Made by a program: the position numbers and the translations under genes. DNA of 5,223 nucleotides from JBOGJG01 sp050747825 (GTDB lineage: Bacteria; Acidobacteriota; UBA6911; RPQK01; JBOGJG01): NCBI GenBank assembly GCA_050747825.1, contig JBOGJG010000297.1, positions 1-5,223 of the forward strand, in the 5' to 3' direction. Shown here piece after piece: positions 1 to 5,207 of the stretch. Under the pieces are notes generated by a model that worked only from the letters and a program-made list of their open reading frames with translations, searched no databases and was not told the origin of the DNA. The first letter of the stretch is position 1. Every line of letters starts with the position of its first letter.

Positions 1-7
1 GGAAAAA

Positions 8-23
8 CTCAAGATCTGACCCC
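8..23. other. Repeat-like fragment just downstream of the M16 operon
   Basis: Positions 8-13 read CTCAAG and 16-22 read CTGACCC, each one mismatch or one base short of the heptamers found around mutL; AGATCT at 12-17 is palindromic. It lies within 25 bases of the M16 partner's stop and is cut by the window edge. Chance is possible for such a short piece. Confidence 0.2.
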
Positions 24-25
24 AC

Positions 26-1465
26 CTACCGCCCGGCGTCCGGCGGCTCCGGAATCGTAATATCGATCTCCTTCACAGCACCGAAGTCGCTCAAAGGGCG
101 GTCGCGTCCTTCCGAAGGCCCCACGACCAGGATGGCGAACTGTTCCGGATGGACGTACTGACGGGCAGCCTCCCGAACCTGTTCGAGGGTGACATTTTCA
201 ATTCCCTCCCGGTATTTGGACAGCCAGTCCATCGGGTAGCCGTAGTACGCATAGGTCATCTGCTGGCTCAGAATTGCGGCTCTGGAATCAAAGCTGAAAA
301 TAAAGGAGTTCAAGATGGATTCCTTGGCCCGATTCACTTCCACCTCGGTCGGAGGCTGCGTGCTCAGCTTGCGCGCTTCCTCCAGCAGCGCTTCGATTCC
401 CGCTCCCGTGGTCTCCGTCTTGGTATCCATGGTCATGCGAAACAGGCCGTGATGGTCCCAATTGCTTCCCACGGCTCCGTAAACCGAATAGGCAAGGCCT
501 TTCTGGGAGCGGACACTGGAGAAGAGCCGGGAGGCAAAGGAACCGGAGAGCACCTCGTTCAAAACCTGAACGGCGTAATAATCGGGGTTGTTGCGGACGA
601 TCCCCAGGTGACCCATGGTAATCGTAGACTGGGTCACGTCATCTTTCCGCGCGTAGTAAAGGCCGGGAGCAGGCTGTCGGTCGTAGGATACCTCAACTTC
701 CTCCGGAGCCGAACCCTTCTCCCAGTCTCCGAAGATCCGTTTAATCTCTTCCAGGGCCCCTTCGCTCTGAAAGTCTCCGACTACCCCCAGGATGATGCGG
801 TCGGGATGATAGTAGGTCTGATGCCATGCCACCAGATCGTCGCCTGTGATGGAGTTTACGGTCGCATAGGTTTCATGCCAGGCGTAGGGCGAATTCTCTC
901 CGTAAATGATCTGCGGAAATTCCCGGGAGACAATGGAGCTGGCGCTGTCGTTCTGGCGGGCGATACCGGCCATGACCTGCATCTTGGCGACCTGCAGCTT
1001 CTCATCAGCAAAGATGGGATAGCGCAGCACATCCCCAAATACCTTCAGAACCTGCGCGAAATCCTGCTTGAGCGAACTCATGGAGCCACCGCCCGAGCTC
1101 TCTCCGATGAAAGTCTCGACAACCGCCGCCCTGCTCTCCAGATAATCGTCCAGTTCATCGCCGCTCATGGACCTCGTACCGCCGGTGCGCATGACCGTAC
1201 CGGTCAGAGAGGCCAGTCCGATCTTATCGGCCGGCTCCAGGCGGGAGCCGGTGTGAATCATGGCTGAGACACGGACGAGAGGAAGTTCGTGATCTTCCAG
1301 AAGCATCACGACCACACCGTTGTCGAGCACCACACGGGTGGGTTCCGGAACCTCGAATTCGGGAAGGGGAGGAAACTCCAGTTGGTCCACATGCTCGACC
1401 TGAGCCGGAACTGGGCTCGAAAGTATAGCTGCCCAAAGAAAAACCGTAACAAATCGCCTGTTCAT
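26..1465 (-). CDS. M16 family peptidase-like protein, non-catalytic partner subunit (secreted)
   Basis: Predicted 479-residue exported protein of the M16 (insulinase/processing peptidase) fold. Residues 1-21 look like a Sec signal peptide: MNRR, a hydrophobic stretch, then VPA before Gln22, a type I signal peptidase site. An N-terminal M16 domain spans roughly 42-190 and a C-terminal M16 domain roughly 205-400, with the family's VVGDF segment at 228-232. The usual HxxEH zinc motif is replaced by Ser86-Leu-Thr-Gly89-Thr90 in the sequence GLASLTGTVMRTGGT, so it cannot bind catalytic zinc in the normal way. It keeps the substrate-side Arg319/Tyr326 pair (VRSQKGLAYSVYG). The ATG at 1465 was chosen over an upstream in-frame start at 1582 because it has a GGAG nine bases away, begins the signal peptide, and avoids overlapping the preceding gene. 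It lies 64 bases downstream of the catalytic subunit and is probably cotranscribed. The fold is secure; the heterodimer role is inferred; the substrate is unknown. Confidence 0.9.
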   Translation of the reverse strand: MNRRFVTVFLWAAILSSPVPAQVEHVDQLEFPPLPEFEVPEPTRVVLDNGVVVMLLEDHELPLVRVSAMIHTGSRLEPADKIGLASLTGTVMRTGGTRSMSGDELDDYLESRAAVVETFIGESSGGGSMSSLKQDFAQVLKVFGDVLRYPIFADEKLQVAKMQVMAGIARQNDSASSIVSREFPQIIYGENSPYAWHETYATVNSITGDDLVAWHQTYYHPDRIILGVVGDFQSEGALEEIKRIFGDWEKGSAPEEVEVSYDRQPAPGLYYARKDDVTQSTITMGHLGIVRNNPDYYAVQVLNEVLSGSFASRLFSSVRSQKGLAYSVYGAVGSNWDHHGLFRMTMDTKTETTGAGIEALLEEARKLSTQPPTEVEVNRAKESILNSFIFSFDSRAAILSQQMTYAYYGYPMDWLSKYREGIENVTLEQVREAARQYVHPEQFAILVVGPSEGRDRPLSDFGAVKEIDITIPEPPDAGR

Positions 1466-1474
1466 TCTTCTTAG

Positions 1475-1478
1475 CTCC
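1475..1478 (-). promoter_or_regulatory. Ribosome-binding site for the non-catalytic M16 gene
   Basis: GGAG on the minus strand, nine bases before the ATG at 1465. It decides the start: the longer in-frame reading from 1582 would overlap the preceding gene by about 50 bases and bury the signal peptide behind 39 basic residues. Confidence 0.7.
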
Positions 1479-1485
1479 ACTAGGA

Positions 1486-1534
1486 AGTGAATAGTGAATA
1501 ATCTTCTTAATCTTTTCACTATTCCCTTTTCACT
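1486..1534. repeat. Inverted heptamer repeat between the two M16 genes
   Basis: Two AGTGAAT units (1486-1492, 1493-1499) face three units of the opposite sense: TTTCACT (1514-1520), ATTCCCT (1521-1527) and TTTCACT (1528-1534). GAATAGTGAA at 1489-1498 and TTCACTATTC at 1515-1524 are a perfect 10-bp inverted repeat with a 16-base loop. The last unit contains the TGA stop of the catalytic M16 gene (1530-1532). The stem is AT-rich and has no clear U-run on the minus strand, so an ordinary intrinsic terminator is unlikely. It could act as an intra-operon RNA processing or stability element, or be a parasitic repeat. Confidence 0.8.
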
Positions 1535-3035
1535 TCGTAACCACCATCCCGACCGTGCGGTTGGTCTCCGTGAAGACCTCATTGGCCACTCTCTGAATGT
1601 CTTCCTTGGTCACCTTCTCCAAGCGTTCGAGATAGCGAAACAACTCACGCCAGTCTCCGAAAAGGGTGTGGTAGGTGGTCAGTTGCTCGGCCAGGCCCGA
1701 ATTGCTCCCCAGCGAACGGATCAAGTTGGCTTTGGCGCGAGTCTTGAACTTCTGCAGTTCTTCATCCGTGACAGGCTCGCTTCTGAGCCGCTCGATTTCG
1801 GCGTGGATAGCCTTTTGCACCTGTTCGTTAGCAATACTGCGGGCCGGCACCGCAAAGATCGCCCACAGGTTGGGATATTTGTTTCCGGGAAAACCGGAAA
1901 AGGACTGAACGGCCACCGCCAGTTTCTTGTCGCGCACCAGAGCGCGATAAAGACGCGAGGTCCGGCCCGTGGACATGATGTCGTCGATGGCGTCATAGAC
2001 GGGCTGATCGGCATCAATGACGGCGGGTTTGTGGTATCCCTCCAGATAGTAAGGCTGTGAGGCTTCTTCCAGTATCACCTGTTTTTTAGCGGTCTGCGGA
2101 GGTTCTTTGGTGCGCAGGTGTGGCGGCTCGGGACCGGCCGGAATCCGGCTGAAGTACTTCTCCAGCAGTGGAATCAACTTTTCGGACTCGACGTCCCCCA
2201 CCACTGCAGTGACCATGTTCGAGGGAACGTAATAGGTACGGAAAAACTGCTCGGCGTCCGTTATGGTCAGTGACTGCAGGTCGCTCATATAACCAATGGG
2301 CAAATGATGGTAGGGATGCGCCGTAAAGGCGGCATTCACGAATCTCTCCACCAGCCGGCCCGTCGGCTGGCTTTCGTAGCGCATGCGCCGCTCTTCCTGC
2401 ACGACATCCCTCTCTTTGTAAAACTCTCGGAAGACCGGACGCAGAAAGCGCTCCGATTCGAGATAGGCAAAGAGCTCGGTTTTATTGGCGGGCAGTGAAT
2501 AAAAATAGATGGTGAGATCGGCGCCGGTTCCGGCATTGAGTCCCACTCCCCCGGCTCGAGAGATGATCTCATCAAATTCATTGGCGACGACATACCGGGC
2601 GGCCGCCTCCTCCTTTTCCTTGAAGGCCGCGAAAAATTGCTCGATACTCTCGGTATCGCTGCGAGGCGCCAGCCTGGCGTTCTGATAAGCCTGATAGGCT
2701 TTTTCCATTTCCTCCAGCGCTTTTTTCTCCGCTTCGAAATCGGTGGTGCCTATCTTCGGAGTTCCCTTAAAAGCCATATGCTCGAACATATGGGCCAGCC
2801 CGGTGATTCCCGTTACCTCCTGGGCTCCTCCCACATCCACGTAAGTGGCAAACGAAAAAACCGGCGCCACCGGTCGCTCGACGATAATAAAAGTCCAGCC
2901 ATTTTCCAGCATATGAACGGTCGTCTTTTCCTCGAAAGACTGCAGATCCTGGGCGGCCGAAACTGAGCAGAACAGAGAGAATATGAGAAGAAGAAGGCCT
3001 GAGGTGTTTTGATGCGGGTGATGTTGAGTGCACAT
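1530..3035 (-). CDS. M16 family zinc metallopeptidase, catalytic subunit (secreted)
   Basis: Predicted 501-residue exported zinc endopeptidase. A hydrophobic segment at 13-28 followed by SAA before Gln29 looks like a Sec signal peptide; Cys23 is not in a convincing lipobox. The zinc motif is His82-Met-Phe-Glu85-His86, with the third ligand probably Glu215 in ERDVVQEER (E208-x6-E215). The C-terminal M16 domain runs from about 245 to 440, with AVVGD at 277-281. Between the second His and the Glu there are 128 residues instead of the classic 76, owing to a charged, probably helical insertion around 103-150. The Arg/Tyr substrate motif is incomplete: RDKKLAVAV has Val374 where Tyr is usual. The ATG at 3035 is preferred to the upstream GTG at 3062 because AAGGAAGGGG sits eight bases before it, whereas nothing similar precedes the GTG. 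Its TGA stop lies inside a heptamer repeat unit. First gene of a likely two-gene M16 operon; substrate unknown. Confidence 0.93.
   Translation of the reverse strand: MCTQHHPHQNTSGLLLLIFSLFCSVSAAQDLQSFEEKTTVHMLENGWTFIIVERPVAPVFSFATYVDVGGAQEVTGITGLAHMFEHMAFKGTPKIGTTDFEAEKKALEEMEKAYQAYQNARLAPRSDTESIEQFFAAFKEKEEAAARYVVANEFDEIISRAGGVGLNAGTGADLTIYFYSLPANKTELFAYLESERFLRPVFREFYKERDVVQEERRMRYESQPTGRLVERFVNAAFTAHPYHHLPIGYMSDLQSLTITDAEQFFRTYYVPSNMVTAVVGDVESEKLIPLLEKYFSRIPAGPEPPHLRTKEPPQTAKKQVILEEASQPYYLEGYHKPAVIDADQPVYDAIDDIMSTGRTSRLYRALVRDKKLAVAVQSFSGFPGNKYPNLWAIFAVPARSIANEQVQKAIHAEIERLRSEPVTDEELQKFKTRAKANLIRSLGSNSGLAEQLTTYHTLFGDWRELFRYLERLEKVTKEDIQRVANEVFTETNRTVGMVVTK
2995..3004 (-). repeat. Short copy of the CTCAGGC-type repeat in the M16 signal-peptide coding region
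   Basis: AGGCCTGAGG is the reverse complement of CCTCAGGCCT, ten bases shared with the repeat copies near and inside mutL. It is read as part of the region just before the hydrophobic core of the signal peptide. It is shorter than the other copies and could be chance or convergent. Confidence 0.35.
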
Positions 3036-3043
3036 TGACTTAA

Positions 3044-3053
3044 CCCCTTCCTT
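3044..3053 (-). promoter_or_regulatory. Ribosome-binding site for the catalytic M16 gene
   Basis: AAGGAAGGGG on the minus strand ends eight bases before the ATG at 3035. It supports that ATG rather than the GTG nine codons upstream, which has no purine-rich site before it. Confidence 0.75.
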
Positions 3054-3065
3054 AATCAGCACAAT

Positions 3066-3074
3066 ATTCTAACA
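3066..3074 (-). promoter_or_regulatory. Candidate extended -10 promoter for the M16 operon
   Basis: On the minus strand TGT-TAGAAT gives a -10 hexamer matching TATAAT at five of six positions, with the TGn extension directly before it. No good -35 is found at 16-18 bases. Transcription would start near 3059, giving a leader of about 24 bases that contains the ribosome-binding site. The pattern is plausible but short. Confidence 0.4.
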
Positions 3075-3103
3075 TGAACTCAAGTGCTAAACTCGGTTCC
3101 CAT

Positions 3104-3138
3104 CTCAAGCCTCAAACCTCAAGCCTCAGGCCTCGGGC
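3104..3138. repeat. Five-unit heptamer array (CTCARGC) in the divergent control region
   Basis: Consecutive 7-base units are CTCAAGC (3104), CTCAAAC (3111), CTCAAGC (3118), CTCAGGC (3125) and CTCGGGC (3132), followed by a decayed sixth, CTCCCGT. Units change gradually along the array, which suggests tandem copying with mutation. It ends 22 bases before the mutL -10 element, so the place where a -35 would lie falls at the array's edge. The 12-mer GCCTCAGGCCTC at 3123-3134 recurs exactly twice within mutL. Confidence 0.85.
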
Positions 3139-3160
3139 CTCCCGTGTCATCGCCTTAGCC

Positions 3161-3166
3161 TATAAT
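3161..3166 (+). promoter_or_regulatory. Candidate -10 element for mutL, possibly leaderless
   Basis: A perfect TATAAT ends six bases before the mutL ATG at 3173, so a start at the usual distance would fall on or next to the A of ATG. No Shine-Dalgarno precedes the ATG. No convincing -35 is visible at 15-19 bases upstream, where the sequence is C-rich repeat DNA. Confidence 0.5.
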
Positions 3167-3172
3167 TGAACG

Positions 3173-5095
3173 ATGGCCAAGATTCGTGTCCTGCCGCAGG
3201 TTTTGGCTCATCAGATTGCCGCGGGAGAAATCGTGGAGCGTCCGGCTTCGGTGGTCAAGGAGCTGCTGGAAAACTCGATTGACGCCGCTGCCACGCGCAT
3301 TGTTGTGGAAGCCGAGGACGGCGGCAGGCGCCTGCTTTCAGTTAGCGACGACGGCATCGGCATGAGCGCGGAAGATGCGCAGGTAGCTTTTCAGCACCAC
3401 GCCACCAGCAAGATCGCCAGCCTGGAAGACCTGGCTTCCATCACAACCCTGGGTTTTCGCGGTGAGGCGCTTCCTTCGATTGCCTCCGTGTCGCGCCTGC
3501 GCCTGCGCACCATGGAAAGGAGTAACGGCGGTCCCGCCGGCCATGAACCCGCAAGTAAAGGCTCCCCGGCGGCCCTTCCTGTCGGTACTGAGATACAGTT
3601 TGAAGGCGGCCGGATGAAAACGGCATCTGAGATTTCCTGGCCTACCGGCACTGAAATTGTGGTGGAAGATTTATTTTTTAATGTTCCGGCACGACGCAAG
3701 TTTTTAAAAACGGCCGCCACCGAGTTGGGCCACGTGAGCCGGCAGGTCATGCAATACGCTCTGGCCTACCCGGCTGTGGAGTTTTCTTTCCTGAACCAGA
3801 AGCGGCCGCTTTTCCAGGCGCCCGCCGTTTCCACTCTGGAAGAGCGTATTCATCAGGTTATGGGCGAGGCTTCACTGAAAAATCTCGTTCCGGTGGAATT
3901 TGAAAAGGAAGGAGTGCGAGTGCACGGCTTTACTTCACTGCCTCACGAGCAGCGTAGCAACGGCAACTCCCAGTTCCTGTATGTGAACGGACGGATGGTG
4001 CGAGACCGAGTGCTGACCCATGCCCTGCGCCAGGCTTATCAAGACCTCATCCCTTCAAGCGCTTATCCAGTGGCTTTCTTATTCATTGAAATTGATCCCC
4101 ATCAAGTGGATGTGAACGTGCATCCCAGTAAGATCGAAATTCGATTCCGCGACTCGCGTCCCGTGCACAGCGCCATCTACCACGGCATCGAAGAAGCGCT
4201 GGTGAGGAGGAAGACCACGCTGGGCAGTCTGGCAAGGGACATTCCCGCCTATCAGATGCAGGCGGCCGCCTGGCCCGAAAGCAGGCCTGAGGCGGGCGCG
4301 ATTGAGCAGAGCATCCAAAGTTATCTCCAGGGACGATCAGATTATAGTCGTCGGTGGGGAGGAAATTTTGCAAGTGGGACGGTAGGAGTGCAGGCGCTTT
4401 CCGGTCTCCAGCCTCAGGCCTCAGGCGGATACCCTCTGGGTGGGCCTCAGGCCTCTTCCTCGGATCCCCACCGCTACGACATCCCGGAGACAGCCGATCT
4501 CAGCACGGTGCCGGTGGTCCTGGGGCAGTTTGTGGAGAGCTTTATCGTGGCTGCCGATCGTGAGGGAGTCATGGTGATCGACCAGCACGTGGCTCACGAA
4601 CGGATTCTCTATGATCGGGCTCTAAAGGCCATGCAGTCCGAGGCAGGCTGCCCCATACAACGGCTGCTCCTGCCTCTGACTGTCGAGCTGAACGCCCACC
4701 AGAGGTCGCTCTTGGAAATGATTCTGGAGGACCTCAATCGCAACGGCTTTGAAGTGGAGTGGTTCGGCTCGAGCACACTGGTGCTCAAAGGCGTGCCCGT
4801 CCTGGCTCGAGATTGTGAAGTCGAATCCCTCATCCGGGATACCCTGGAAGCGGTTGATTCCATTCGCTCCGAATTGGATTCAGGAAGCGCGGTCAGCCGC
4901 CTGCGTGAGAAGATTGCCATCAGCCTCTCCTGTCGGGCCGCCATTAAAATCAACACTCGCCTCTCACCGGAAAAAATGCAGTGGCTGCTCGACGAGTTGT
5001 TTCGCTGCGAAAGCCCTTACACCTGTCCCCACGGGCGCCCCATCGTTCTGCGCATGAATATTGAAGACGTACTGCGGGGATTCAGGAGGATCTGA
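3173..5095 (+). CDS. mutL: DNA mismatch repair protein MutL, endonuclease-containing type
   Basis: A 640-residue cytoplasmic mismatch-repair ATPase that couples MutS mismatch recognition to strand incision. The N-terminal GHKL ATPase domain is complete: QIAAGEIVERPASVVKELLE with catalytic Glu30 and Asn34, DDGIGM at 59-64, ATSK at 77-80, TLGFRGEAL at 92-100, LFFNVPARRKF at 167-177, and VDVNVHPSKIEIRF at 312-325. A linker of about 100 residues (345-445) is rich in Gly, Ser, Pro and Gln. The C-terminal domain has GQFVESFIV (451-459), the endonuclease motif DQHVAHERILYD (470-481), SCRAAIK (586-592) and CPHGRP (618-623), the zinc and active-site elements of nicking MutLs. QRLLLP (496-501) fits a beta-clamp-binding QxxLxP motif. 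Oddities are a roughly 17-residue loop at 117-134, a DQHV variant, and heptamer repeats read through in the linker. The ATG lacks a Shine-Dalgarno and has TATAAT six bases upstream. It is divergent from the M16 genes. Confidence 0.98.
   Translation: MAKIRVLPQVLAHQIAAGEIVERPASVVKELLENSIDAAATRIVVEAEDGGRRLLSVSDDGIGMSAEDAQVAFQHHATSKIASLEDLASITTLGFRGEALPSIASVSRLRLRTMERSNGGPAGHEPASKGSPAALPVGTEIQFEGGRMKTASEISWPTGTEIVVEDLFFNVPARRKFLKTAATELGHVSRQVMQYALAYPAVEFSFLNQKRPLFQAPAVSTLEERIHQVMGEASLKNLVPVEFEKEGVRVHGFTSLPHEQRSNGNSQFLYVNGRMVRDRVLTHALRQAYQDLIPSSAYPVAFLFIEIDPHQVDVNVHPSKIEIRFRDSRPVHSAIYHGIEEALVRRKTTLGSLARDIPAYQMQAAAWPESRPEAGAIEQSIQSYLQGRSDYSRRWGGNFASGTVGVQALSGLQPQASGGYPLGGPQASSSDPHRYDIPETADLSTVPVVLGQFVESFIVAADREGVMVIDQHVAHERILYDRALKAMQSEAGCPIQRLLLPLTVELNAHQRSLLEMILEDLNRNGFEVEWFGSSTLVLKGVPVLARDCEVESLIRDTLEAVDSIRSELDSGSAVSRLREKIAISLSCRAAIKINTRLSPEKMQWLLDELFRCESPYTCPHGRPIVLRMNIEDVLRGFRRI
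4283..4293 (-). repeat. Inverted copy of the CTCAGGC-type repeat in the mutL linker
   Basis: AGGCCTGAGGC is the reverse complement of GCCTCAGGCCT, eleven bases shared with the direct copies at 4411 and 4444 and with the control region at 3123. It encodes part of the linker around Arg371-Pro-Glu-Ala. The TGA it contains is out of the mutL frame. Confidence 0.45.
4406..4426 (+). repeat. Three-unit heptamer array inside the mutL linker
   Basis: CTCCAGC, CTCAGGC, CTCAGGC form 21 bases, exactly seven codons (Leu412 to Gly418, LQPQASG). It is the same family as the array upstream of mutL; GCCTCAGGCCTC is identical in both. Three units are the smallest number of 7-base units that keeps the frame. 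Confidence 0.75.
4444..4455 (+). repeat. Second direct repeat copy in the mutL linker
   Basis: GCCTCAGGCCTC repeats the 12 bases at 4411-4422 exactly, 33 bases later and in the same frame, so the peptide PQAS occurs twice (414-417 and 425-428). Further heptamer similarity fades after this point. Confidence 0.7.
5084..5090 (+). promoter_or_regulatory. Orphan Shine-Dalgarno-like sequence at the mutL 3' end
   Basis: AGGAGGA lies within the last mutL codons. No ATG, GTG or TTG follows at a usable distance; the downstream bases run into the hairpin and repeats. It may be coincidence (Arg-Arg codons AGG, AGG are part of it) or a leftover translational-coupling site. Confidence 0.25.
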
Positions 5096-5105
5096 ACGTA
5101 AACGA

Positions 5106-5128
5106 CCACCGCCAAAGACGGTGGCTTT
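5106..5128 (+). terminator. Possible weak hairpin terminator after mutL
   Basis: CCACCG (5106-5111) pairs with CGGTGG (5119-5124) across a seven-base loop, followed by CTTT only. The 5119-5124 strand can instead pair with CCGCCG at 5130-5135 (one G-U pair), so the two hairpins exclude each other. The T-run is too short for a confident intrinsic terminator. Confidence 0.3.
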
Positions 5129-5139
5129 ACCGCCGGCCA

Positions 5140-5174
5140 CTGACCGCTGACCGCTGACCGCTGACCACTGACCG
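5140..5174 (+). repeat. Five-unit heptamer array (CTGACCR) downstream of mutL
   Basis: Units are CTGACCG at 5140, 5147 and 5154, CTGACCA at 5161 and CTGACCG at 5168. The length, five units or 35 bases, equals that of the array upstream of mutL, but the unit sequence differs. It contains TGA in all three plus-strand frames. Confidence 0.9.
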
Positions 5175-5204
5175 TCTTCGAACTGGTCAGCGGTCAGCGG
5201 TCAG
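5147..5204. repeat. 21-bp perfect inverted repeat built from heptamers
   Basis: Units 5147-5167 (two CTGACCG and one CTGACCA) are the exact reverse complement of 5184-5204 (TGGTCAG and two CGGTCAG), separated by a 16-base loop. As RNA this would be a very stable hairpin 50 bases past the mutL stop. There is no trailing U-run, so any role would be in RNA 3'-end protection or processing, or it is a mobile palindromic repeat. Confidence 0.9.
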
Positions 5205-5207
5205 TAG

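Noticed and set aside
149..1267. A 372-codon open frame on the plus strand
   Set aside because: It lies entirely antisense to the M16 partner gene, whose protein has clear family motifs; the antisense product shows no recognisable domain.
1466..1582. Longer N-terminus for the M16 partner, starting at 1582
   Set aside because: It would overlap the preceding gene, read through the heptamer hairpin and place 39 basic residues before a good signal peptide; the ATG at 1465 has its own GGAG.
1494..2060. A 188-codon open frame on the plus strand
   Set aside because: Antisense to the catalytic M16 gene, with no ribosome-binding site of note or recognisable motif; a shadow of codon bias.
2950..2985. 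Lipoprotein signal in the catalytic M16 protein (Cys23)
   Set aside because: The residues before Cys are Ser-Leu-Phe; Phe at -1 does not fit a lipobox, and an SAA cleavage site follows.
3036..3062. GTG start at 3062 for the catalytic M16 gene
   Set aside because: No ribosome-binding site before it, and the purine-rich AAGGAAGGGG is well placed for the ATG at 3035.
5092..5157. Short open frame starting CTG right after AGGAGGA
   Set aside because: The start would be two bases from the site, uses a rare start codon and ends inside the heptamer array.
5140..5204. CRISPR array
   Set aside because: The units are seven bases and directly adjacent, with no unique spacers and no cas genes in view.
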